Below, in pieces: positions 54,701 through 64,000 of a DNA stretch of 64,000 bases. The notes under the pieces were generated by a model. That model was not told the DNA's origin and made no database searches. It saw only the letters and a program-made list of their open reading frames with translations. The position numbers were made by a program, and so were the translations under genes. The stretch is from Nematostella vectensis. Lineage: Eukaryota > Cnidaria > Anthozoa > Actiniaria > Edwardsiidae. The stretch lies in assembly GCF_932526225.1 (NCBI RefSeq), contig NC_064036.1, forward strand, positions 7,385,519 to 7,449,518, given 5' to 3'. Every line of letters begins with the position of its first letter. The stretch's first letter is position 1.

Positions 54701-56498
54701 GACGTGTCAGTATCGGTCTGACTATCTGCGCGTGGGCGGGTTTGACCTCAGCATCCGAGGGTGGGGCTCTGAGGACCACAAGCTGCACCGCATGTACGTC
54801 GCTAAGCCGGAAATAAGGTGAGAACCACGTTCGCAAATATACCCACAGGATACCCAGACATCAGGTGACACCCAGGTACACAAACCAACACACAGGGAAC
54901 CCGGACATCAGATGAGACCCACGTACCCAAACATACCCACAGGGAACCCGGACATCAGGTGAGACCCACATACACACACATACCCACAGGCCACAGGGAA
55001 CCCGGAAATAAGGTGAGACCCATGTACCCAAACATACCCGCAGGGAACCCGAACATCAGGTGAGACTCACATACCCAAACATACCCACAGGGAACCCGGA
55101 CATCAGGGGAGACTCACATACACAAACATACCCACAAGAAACCTGGACATCAGGTGAGACTCATACCCAAACATACCCACAGGGAACCCGGACATCAGGT
55201 GAGACCCACGTACACAAACATACCCACAGGGAACCCGGAGATCAGGTGAGACTCACATACACAAACATACCCACAAGAAACCCGGACATCAGGTGAGACT
55301 CATACCCAAACATACCCACAGGGAACCCGGAAATAAGGTAAGACCCATGTACCAAAACATACCCACAGGGAACCCGGACGTCAGGTGAGACCCACGTACA
55401 CAAACATACCCACAGAAAACCCGGACATCAGGTGAGACCCACGTACACAAACATACCCACAGGAAACCCGGACATCAGGTAAAACCCACGTACACAAACA
55501 TACCCACAGGAAACCCGGACATCATCTGAGACCCACGTACACAAACATACCAACAGGGAACCTGGACATCAGGTGAGACTCACGTACACAAACATATCAA
55601 CAGGGAACCCGGACATCAGATGAGACTCACGTACACAAACATATCCACAGGGAACCCGGACATCAGGTGAGACCCATGTACAAAAACATACCCACAGGGA
55701 ACCCGGAGATCATGTAAGGACCACGTACACAAACATACCCACAGGGAACCCGGACATCAGGTAAGACACATACACAAACATACCCACAGGGAACCCGGAC
55801 ATTGGACTCACGTACCCAAAAATTCCCACAGGGAACCCGAAAATCATGTGAGACCCACTTACACAAACATACCTACAGGAACCACGCAAACATAACCAAA
55901 GGATCCTGAGGTGAAAGGAATAGCCGCTTCCCAGCCGCTGTTTGCTCTAAATCCTGTCCCACCTTACCCAAACCCGTTTCCAGTAGCAAGCAGGAGGCGA
56001 GCTTCGATTCAGAACAATTATAATGATGTAGCTACACTTATGTGAAGAGATCAGTTTTTGGCCATACTCTATTTCTGACTAAGTCACTTTTAGGTTATCT
56101 ACTCATTTTACAAACAAATCTTCAGACAGACGCTGAGCTAGTCGAGCTCGGGAGCTATGGAGACTTCAACTATCCGCGCCACAGGGCTCCTGGGCACTTG
56201 ACTTTGACTCCAAAAACCTCCAAGGATAGCCAAGACTGACGATGATGGTCTCTTGGGATAGCCTTTTCGCAGGCCGAATCCCTCTAATTTGTCTACCATT
56301 TCTAGGATTATTCGCGCGCCCGACCGCAGTCTCTTTCATCACTATCACGAGAAGCACTGTGACCCGAGCCTGAAATGGGAGCAATATCGGTCCTGCTTGG
56401 GCTCAAAGGCGAAGACGGAGGGAACCTTACAGCAGATAGCACTACAGTTGTTCAAGCTCAGGGACAAGTATAACGACGACACGGGTTCGGATAGATAA
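51709..56498 (+). CDS. CSGALNACT: Chondroitin sulfate N-acetylgalactosaminyltransferase, 3 exons, 553 aa
   Basis: Exons 51709-53020, 54661-54817, 56306-56498; both introns are GT-AG and in phase. A type II Golgi protein: membrane anchor at about 5-25, a charged stem with predicted coiled coil (about 75-140), then a CHGN-type glycosyltransferase domain. Diagnostic blocks: NLIVPLSGR, FSRGRAL, the metal-binding DxD as D385-V-D387 in FFCDVD, GMTCQYRSD, GGFDLSIRGWGSED, and LFHHYHEKHC. Family role: transfers GalNAc from UDP-GalNAc to start or extend chondroitin chains on the proteoglycan linker. Length fits vertebrate CSGALNACT1/2 (about 530-540 aa). It lacks the extra N-terminal transferase domain of chondroitin synthases, so it is not CHSY/CHPF. 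Assignment to paralog 1 or 2 is not attempted. Confidence 0.93.
53750..53962. repeat. Minisatellite of CGTGACYGT words (left part)
   Basis: Irregular about 10-20-bp units such as CCGTGACTGTAACATGACCG in CSGALNACT intron 1. The array resumes at 54430-54575, split by the LINE fragment between. Confidence 0.8.
53963..54428 (+). mobile_element. 3' fragment of a non-LTR retrotransposon inserted in a minisatellite
   Basis: The translation from 53952 reads like the C-terminal end of a CR1/L2/Jockey-type LINE (HELFDMLFFYKATHNLVHL, then RTSKRATRAS). It continues in shifted frames to a FHALRTNYNPDDPRSFKTI-like block near 54260-54310. The piece is short, frame-shifted and bounded on both sides by the CGTGACYGT repeat, which indicates insertion into the array. 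Confidence 0.55.
54430..54575. repeat. Minisatellite of CGTGACYGT words (right part)
   Basis: Continuation of the array at 53750-53962 (GTGACTGTAACGTGATCGTG units), ending about 85 bp before the exon 2 acceptor at 54661. Confidence 0.8.
54805..55890. repeat. 47-bp minisatellite derived from the exon 2 splice-donor region
   Basis: About 23 units of consensus GGAACCCGGACATCAG|GTGAGACCCACG followed by TACACAAACATACCCACAG. The first, coding unit is the exon 2 end itself (AAGCCGGAAATAAG|GTGAGAACCACG). Nearly every unit therefore repeats a good 5' splice site, and its CCCACAG|G end resembles a 3' splice site. The long open frames across it are repeat artefacts. Confidence 0.9.
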
Positions 56499-57017
56499 GT
56501 GTACTTATAAGGGTGACGGGTGTGGTGGCCCCCAGGATTTTTTTGTTATATCCTCTCTTCATATGTTGCAAAAAGGAGGCCTTCGGAGTCCGCATAGGGG
56601 AATCAAGTTGTAGTACGCTGAACAATATACTAAGAATGTTTAAATTAAAAGTCGACAACAACGCATATTTAGTTTCTTAAAACAATTTTTCGGGTTACAA
56701 ATGAGTTACAGTGGCATGTTATAAAATACTATTAGTCGCTTTCTCCCAGATGCGTTGTCTTTATTTATTTCGTGCTTGAGATTTAGAATGTAACTAGGCA
56801 CTGAGGATACGAATTCCACATCATTTCCTAGAAGATATGAATACGCCTTCCAACAATTGCAAAGATTCATCCATCTTTTCATTTTCAGTCATAGTTAGAA
56901 TTTAGTAGAATATATTTAGTAATATAGAACAGTATTTGTCAGATAGATAACATAAACTATATTTATATTACTACAAATGATATTTAAAAAAAGAAATTTT
57001 ATATGACACAAAATGTG

Positions 57018-57023
57018 AATAAA
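57018..57023 (+). terminator. Candidate polyadenylation signal of the CSGALNACT gene
   Basis: AATAAA about 520 nt downstream of the stop codon at 56498, in a TG-containing context (AATGTGAATAAAGAGTC). It is the first canonical hexamer I noticed after the stop. Confidence 0.45.
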
Positions 57024-57029
57024 GAGTCT

Positions 57030-58548
57030 TCATTACTTGAATGTTGTTTTGAGCACCGTAAAACAATTCCAGTCTAGTTCAACAGGGCCGTAGCTATATC
57101 ACGGAGGGTCGTACCCTCAGTAGAGTCGAGTGTACAAGGAATGATTGAAGGTACACGGGCTTGGGTGGACCTTTAGATCAAGCGTCATTTGCCATGTCGG
57201 GTGAGACCCACAGAAAAAAAAGTTGAAATCTTTTCTGAGGATAGGCTCGATTTCCAGCTCGTTTCTGTGAGCCGATGAGGCCTAGCGACGGCTGGATATA
57301 AAGCCCTTTCCGAGAGACCGTTAACTGATGCCAGCTTAGCAATCTCATTTTTCATGAGCAGATGTCTTGAGAAAATAATCAGGCTACAGAACTACGCATA
57401 CTCATGGAATACTCCTTTATTCATAGAGTGGTACTTAAGGGCACACCAAACTGATGCACACCTCTGTCGCCAAAACCAACTGAAAGCTAAATATGGACGA
57501 TTGAATCTAAAAACTAAAAACATGTTTAAAAATATAGAATTGTAGACCGCCTGCCCCAAGTCTTGGTGGGCCGGGTCCACTGGCTTCAAGTCTCAGCCCT
57601 ACAGACCCAACCCTTAGAGCCAATCCTTTTCCCGAAGTTTCGTTCTATAGATATCGAGGTGAAGTCCTATTGAGAACTTTTTTTGGACAGATATTATGAA
57701 ATTGCTCCAAAATTTCTTCCCACTACTAAGAGACAATAGAAACGAATCAAGATAAAATAGGCACTCCTTTCACCTAAGCAACAACAACAGCACTAAATGA
57801 CAAGATTTTTAGTTTTTTTTTTCCTTTGTATTTATTTGCACATGAACCACTAGTAAAGCACAGTAAACTTCACTACAGGGGCAGTAAACAGAACATATAC
57901 AGTAAACAGAACATAAATGCTCTATGCTCATTTTCTAGCAAAGCGATGCTCTAGGTTGACAAACGTAAAAATTAAAAGTTAATAGAATAGATAGGTTAAC
58001 AAAATTAGTATTATCTTAACAAAAAAATTATCTGCTAAAAATATATAATATTAAATGTTATAAATGTAAATGTCTCAGGTAAAACTGAAGCTTCTGAGGA
58101 AGTATTATATAAACAATACCTGGACATATAACATCTTACGTCTTAAGTCCACATCTACCCTTCATTTTCATGTGATAAGCAAAATCTTCTTATGTAGAAT
58201 TCTTATGGGAAAGGCAGTTTATGCTTTGGGCTTTGAGGTGCTTTCAAAGAAAGGTTATACACAGGCTGAAGAAGAGCAATTTTGATTGTTTGTCCTTATA
58301 CTCCTGCCAAATATGGAGGCATTACCCTACAATGTACAAAGAATGTCATTGGTGGTTTCATTAAGAAAACAATAAAGGGATTTACACTGCAAAAGTGATT
58401 GAATGGCAACCACGTACTTCTTGGCTTCACATTGAGATTCTTTTCATTAATTTTCATCAAGGGAGTCGGCTCGTTTTATGGACAAATAAAATGCGCATCT
58501 TCTTAATTTTATTACCTAATTAACAATCTTGTTCCCTTTGCTATTTGT
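57030..58548. other. Intergenic region between CSGALNACT and tropomodulin 3' ends
   Basis: No gene was recognised. A MITE-like end CAGGGCCGTAGCTA is at about 57085. Short open frames at 57354-57545 and 58070-58285 show no domain and are A+T-driven. A minus-strand AATAAA at 58508-58513, 36 nt after the tropomodulin stop, is a possible poly(A) signal. Confidence 0.4.
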
Positions 58549-58561
58549 TTATTTATCAGCA

Positions 58562-58593
<32 letters not shown>

Positions 58594-61500
58594 CTGCTCC
58601 GAAACAAGAGAATGTTATATAAATGCATATTCAAAATCCTTGGAAAGCTAAAAAAAATTATATCAAACCTCTTCCTCTTCGTCCTCTTCTTCTTCGTCCT
58701 CTTCCTCTTCAACTTCTTCGTCCTCAGCCTCTGCTTCTTTCCCTTCATTTCTTTCCAATCGAACTAGAAGAACAATATACTTTAATGATTGGCGCTATAG
58801 CCAAGGAGCTGAACCAAGAGAGTCACGGCTGCAGCCACTGTGTTATACAGCATGTGTCTGAAGTAGGGCCGATCTAGCTTTTCTCTGAGGGGGGGGGGGG
58901 GGGGTTGGATCAGTGACAAACGGAGGGGGGGGATTATTCTTTGTTATATATGGCTTTCCTAAAACCTCCCTAGATCCACTACTGTGATAAAAACAACCAC
59001 ATACTTGAGTCATTATTCCGGACCATGATTTCCGCAGCGCGAATCCTGGGGTACTGTGTGTCAAAGCTTAAGCTGAATTTCTGCAAAGTCTTGTTTTCCT
59101 CCATGGCTTTGACAATCAGCTGTTCCATCTTAGCTCCGATTATTGAAACCTGATTGAGATAAACAAAAGAAATCATAAGGTTTTTTTCTGACCTTCAAAA
59201 AAATATTCCTTAACAAGACTGGGTGACCAAATCTCACATATTGATTTTTGAGAATGTCAATCAACCACTCCTTTGCTATGGTTTATAATCGAAAATACAA
59301 TGGTTTATTCGCATGGAAACTTCAAAATAACAATCTACAATTGAAGTCATTGAAAGATACTTGATTGAAAATATCTTGGTTACTCGCTTGAATTAGCCGA
59401 TGGAAATGGATGCTTTGTGTGACTCGACATTGAGGGGGAGCATAAAATGGGGGGTGTGATTGGTGTTCCTTAAACTATTGTATTATATATTACATTGTAT
59501 GTCATCTTTCATGCCTTACTCATGTCCGTATTTAAACCCAAGCATGATCAGAAAAATCACCACTAAAAAGGGTTTCATACAGTAGAAACTAGCATTATCT
59601 GCAGACTTTTTTTTTCTATTTTGCAAGCTTTTATGTACATTTATGTACATCAATCAGACCCATTTCATCAACTATTAAAGTGGAAAAGATAATAGCCATT
59701 TCACCTGGTTGTCCAAGCGAAGTTCTTTTAATGTTGTGTTATCAGCAATAGCTTTAACAACCTCCTGCAAATTTAAGTACAATTAAAGAATTAAGGAATT
59801 AAATGAAGCATCTCATAGATCAAAAGATGGTGAAATGACAGCCATATGCAAAACTTTTCTAGCAGAAAGGTATAGATGCTTACCAAAAGGACTTCTCCTG
59901 ACAAGAAGTTTGATTCCATGTTGAGTGATCGCAGGGTTTTATTTTTCTTAAGGGCATCAGCAAACAGCTAAAATGAAGAATAGAATAATCATGACAAATG
60001 CTTTCCACTCCGGTTTTCTGGCTTTCAAATTGTTTTGCCATGCAGGATTTTTTTTTTAATTACCCAAACTCCTTCTGAAGTAAAAAGGTTGGCCCCTCAC
60101 TTTTTAAGCTTTAATTTATGTAAATGGTCACATCTCCAGCTCAAACATGTATTAAGGAGGCTCTGTCAAACAAACCTTTGAATTTGTTTCTATTCGATAA
60201 TCAAAGGCAAATTATGCTCCATCATTTATCAAGGTAAGACATTTTTTTATGTCTGAAGCATTCTATTGAAACATTCCCTAAATTGTCCTTGACTTTTTTT
60301 TGTCTGGAAACATGGCATACACCCTGTTTAGTCTTGTGTTTGAACCAAGAAGGCACAATAAAACAGCTGCTCACCCGTCCAATTCGGTCTGTCATCTGCG
60401 TATTGGCCATCTCTAAGTGCTTCAGGGTGGTGGACTTCTTCATCTCAGCGGCCACCTCTTCTAATATCTCTGGGGTGACGTCTTTGTGGTTGTTGAGGTT
60501 AAGCCGGGTAAGGCTGCTATCTCCATTCTTCAGCTTCTTCATTGCTTTTTCCAGGTCTAGTTCATTGATGGCAGTAAGATCTGTTTTCTTCAGTTTGGTT
60601 CCCTTTACAATACCTAGAAAAAAAAATTATAACATAAAATTAATCAATTACCTTTGATTAACCTTCTTGCAGCAACAATGTTGTATTACAAGGGTGCCAC
60701 TACCCCCTTGAAATCATGTGGAAAATTAACCATATCTGTTATATGCTTTAACTCATTTGGATAAAAAAAGATGTTGTTGTTGATGTTTGTCTGCACTACC
60801 ACTACCATCAATACAAAATTAAAAAAAGTCTATGAGCAAAGGATTGCATGTGGTATGATGCACTGAATTAGTTCACCGGTTGTCTAGTGGGGATCATGTC
60901 GATCAGGTAGTATTTTTTCATAACCTAATTAATTGGATTTGGATAAATTCAAAGTCGGAAATGCTTAGATACATCACACCACAAAACATGTTTAGTCAAA
61001 CGCATAAGGTACCTAAAGGCAAAGCAGTTGTTGTGTAGCTAGAACAAGCTAGATTAGGTTAGCTAGATAACCCCAAAAATTGTTTATTTTTGTTGTGCAG
61101 TGAAACCCGTCACCAAGGCTTTTTCTTTCAAAAGGGAAATTATTTTGATTTATGAAGGTCTTGAAGCTGTATGTTTAAAGGACAATTTATATATTATGCT
61201 CTCTCACCCTTACTAGAAATGGTTTTAGACTGACAGACACCTTAAAAGTAGGTTCATGTAACCAACCGCTTATACATCCTCCAATGTCTGGTGCCAATTT
61301 AAGATTTCTATTCAGACACAAGAAGGCTATCACACCCCCCCTGCAATGTATGTGACATGTTATTGTGTATGTGAAGGGTGGATCATAATGATGTGTGAAG
61401 AGCTCACCTGGGGTGTATTTTTTCAAGCCGCTACCCTTAAGAAATCTATCAGAAGCCTCCCTCTCAGCCTGGTGACTCTGTTCAGATGTCAACATCGAGT

Positions 61501-63316
61501 GTATTCCCAAAACACCTGAAAAGAACAATGCCAAGATCCATAAGCGTACATTTAACAAGTTTGGTGACACTATAAATTTCCCACTCTACCTGCTAACTCC
61601 AGGAGCTGTTCCTCCGTTGCATTTTCAAGGACGTCACTTAAGTCATCTGGAAGCATGGGAACGGGGTCATCCCTCTTTGGTCTTTCTTTCTTGACAAACA
61701 CTTTGCCTCGAGTTTCCTTCTTGAATGGGACAGCTTCCTCACGCTCTTTGTCATTTTTGGCTTGTTCCTCTAAATGCTTTAAAAGCTTCTCACGGTCAAA
61801 TGGAGTTGTCTGGACTTTATCAGTTTGGTCCTCTTGCCTCATATAAGCTGGAAGGTATTGATTCTGAAAGAAATAATTAAATGCTGGTTAGTTCTTTTAA
61901 GGTTTTGCATAATCAGAGTTCACAACGGACCTCAAGAAATGTTGAAAAATGTTTTTTTGATTTGCAAAAAATAATTGTTTAGGTAATTATTAAGATACCA
62001 AAACCAAATAAAGTGAATTTGCCTTACAGGTAAGATTTTATTAGGTGGGAAAGTGTCAGAAATTAGAGAGTTTACATGGGACCTGGTGACCTTCAGGTGC
62101 ACCCAACTAATTAACTAAAATACAGTTAACACAAGCATCTGCCTGATTTCAGTAACATTTTGCATAAACACATGAATATTACCTCACTTTAAAAGAGTAT
62201 CATATGTTTAGGTTGTGCATTCCCCAGTATAACATGTCGTTTAGAGTAGTTCTTATTGTGGTGTTGCACTAGTCCAATTCCCACTCTTTGACTATTTTTG
62301 TAGGGTACTATATCATTATAAGGTATACTTAAAAAAGTCATGAATGATTCAATTCAGGTTTGTGGTTCCATCTAGCCGGTATGTGTGCAACTAAGTGGAT
62401 GTTGCCACAGGAATAACAGTAAAGTCTACAAGGTTAATATCCCAACCCCTGAAGACCTTTGCATTGATAATAATCGTATTATACAGGCATATGCGCAGTT
62501 AATACTCATGCCAAAAGATATCATATATCAATCCTTCATATGCCAGAATGCAAACGCAGATATAAAGCATCAATGTTATCAAAATAACAATGAATGGTTT
62601 TAAATATTGTCTGGTAGAAAGCCTAAAAAACATACTTGCAGTATAATATATGGGTAAAATCTATTGTTTACAAAATAGGCTTTGTCGAATATTTATTTTG
62701 GAGTAAATTAAGTTCAGGGGCAATAAACTATGTTTTGCATATGAGCACAAACAAAACACATGCATGTCTGGAGTTACGATATAACCACGCTGGGTCAAAA
62801 AGAGTCTTCAACAAACACTACAGCATTTAATATAAAATTTTAAATTGTATTACATTCCCTGGCGCAAAAGATTTAAGAATCAAATCGGAGAAGGCTGACA
62901 TTTTGATCAATTACTCCGGCAAAGGTAAGTAATGCTACAAAATCAAAATGTTGTTGGGTTATATGCAAAAAAAAAAAAAAATAGCAAATTCATCAAAATG
63001 CTTAATTTTCAAATCAGAAAGTTGACTGAGCATTTTCTTCTCCCGATAGACAACGTCCTTTGGCAGAATTTACAAGACGACACCATCCATAATACTTATA
63101 TTTAGTTCGAATCGTGGATATCACGATAAAAGGCATGCATTTGTTTTGTCATACACGCACGATTATTATAGGACTGGTTTCTTTACCCACCTCTGGATCT
63201 ATGGCCAAGTTCAACTGTTTGAGTTCCTCCTCGGTTAGACCCTCGACAATCTCATCTTCATTTATATCCTCGAACTCTCCCAAGTTGACTTTTTCCTTCT
63301 GCTTTACCCAAGCCAT
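58549..63316 (-). CDS. TMOD: Tropomodulin, 9 exons, 391 aa, with acidic C-terminal tail
   Basis: Exons in transcript order: 63316-63191, 61863-61590, 61515-61408, 60613-60375, 59967-59884, 59764-59705, 59149-59005, 58763-58669, 58593-58549; all GT-AG and in phase. The N-terminal tropomyosin/actin-binding region has DEDEIVEGLTEEELKQLN near residues 17-36 and TTPFDREKLLKHLE, a strongly conserved tropomodulin block. Residues about 170-335 form the leucine-rich-repeat actin-capping domain (LTRLNLNNHKDVTPE, LKSLNMESN-like LRSLNMESNF, LKELRLDNQ). Family role: caps pointed ends of tropomyosin-coated actin filaments. The usual length is about 350-360 aa; the extra length is a Glu/Asp-rich tail (about 355-391) encoded by two small exons and ending DADK. 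No WH2 or proline-rich segment is seen, which argues against leiomodin. Confidence 0.95.
59251..59472 (-). mobile_element. Family A element copy in a tropomodulin intron
   Basis: Reverse-orientation copy starting AGAATGTCAATCAACCACTC and ending GTGATTGGTGTTCCTTAA, between tropomodulin exons 6 and 7. One of the best preserved copies. Confidence 0.65.
61864..63190. other. First tropomodulin intron, no feature recognised
   Basis: A+T-rich intron between coding exons 1 and 2. Short open frames have no recognisable domain. As a first intron it could hold enhancers, but nothing in the sequence shows this directly. Confidence 0.35.
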
Positions 63317-64000
63317 GTTCGTAGCGACTGCACCAAAGAATGAACGTTCTGCCTAAAATCTGTGTGGTCTCCGACGGTCTACACACCAAAATGACTCTTC
63401 AGAGCCGTCTCCTGGCGGTATAGCAGAACGTGTGAGTCCGTGGAAGTATTTCTGGCTGAAATGCGTTGCAAATCTCGAAGAAAATGGAGGGGATTTCGAG
63501 TTGCACTCAACAACCTCTACAGACAGCTACTCCCAAAAGCAAGCCCGACCCAGGCCCCGCGCGGCTTTACGCCCCAAAGCGCACACAATTAGCTTTTTCT
63601 GGAAGAAAATCATGAATTTGATTATGCTATTCCTTCATCATTGTATGCTCAAATAATTTGAAGCTCATTACATTTTGTGTACGAGTTAAAAGTTTGAAAT
63701 ACTTTTATGTATTTTTAAAATGCATTTCTGCAAAAAAAATCTCTGGCCAAGAATAGATGTGCACAATACTGGATTAAATTTAGAAATAATTCTGTCCGTT
63801 TATTATAGTCATCTTCATACCCATCGTTTTATTCATTTTTATTTGTTTACAATCCTGTCGTTATCACCGTCACAGCTATCACAATCATTGTCATCATCAC
63901 ATCGTGAACATATTATCATCAATGCACCAGATCACTATTAGGTTTTTCAACGTTTTTGTATTAATTAAGCCTCCTTTTATAACAAACCAAAAGTCTAAAA
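63317..64000. promoter_or_regulatory. Upstream region of the tropomodulin gene
   Basis: Immediate 5' UTR and promoter of the minus-strand tropomodulin gene, without an obvious TATA box near the ATG. A short TCATCA-type microsatellite lies at about 63880-63905. No other gene was recognised to the end of the window. Confidence 0.4.

Noticed and set aside
55060..55866. Repetitive open frames on both strands
   Set aside because: Products of the 47-bp intronic minisatellite; the unit length is not a multiple of three and no transcript logic supports them.

Overview
The window looks like intron-rich nuclear DNA of an anthozoan cnidarian, probably a sea anemone of the Nematostella type. The species is an inference. 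The support is cnidarian-like bilaterian-grade genes with many introns, a multi-copy neuropeptide precursor with acidic spacers, an A+T-rich background, and dense Penelope-like elements, LINE fragments and miniature inverted-repeat elements. There are no operons. Every major gene is spliced with GT-AG introns, except one GC-AG intron.

Layout: (1) 852-16360, plus strand, a complete 14-exon ADAM10/Kuzbanian metalloprotease gene (770 aa). Intron 2 holds a Penelope-like element and intron 11 an antisense L1-type LINE. (2) 20493-35844, minus strand, a complete M1 aminopeptidase (ANPEP/ENPEP-type ectoenzyme, 1081 aa, 19 coding exons per mRNA). Its catalytic GAMEN...HELAH exon exists in two intact versions that cannot be joined in frame, plus a degenerate third copy. 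(3) 41739-46415, minus strand, a five-exon neuropeptide precursor (388 aa) with 18 FVYG peptide copies. (4) 49809-50066, minus strand, a candidate small secreted cysteine-rich protein. (5) 51709-56498, plus strand, a three-exon chondroitin N-acetylgalactosaminyltransferase (553 aa). Its intron 2 carries a minisatellite made from the exon 2 splice-donor region. (6) 58549-63316, minus strand, a nine-exon tropomodulin (391 aa) with an unusual glutamate-rich tail.

The genes appear functionally independent neighbours. ADAM10 sheds Notch-type ectodomains, the M1 enzyme trims extracellular peptides, and the FVYG gene supplies secreted short peptides. The aminopeptidase next to the peptide gene is probably coincidence. 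CSGALNACT acts in Golgi glycosaminoglycan synthesis and tropomodulin caps actin pointed ends.

All exon coordinates were built by hand from splice signals, reading-frame phase and family similarity. In each of the five spliced genes every exon junction keeps phase from ATG to stop, which is the main internal check.
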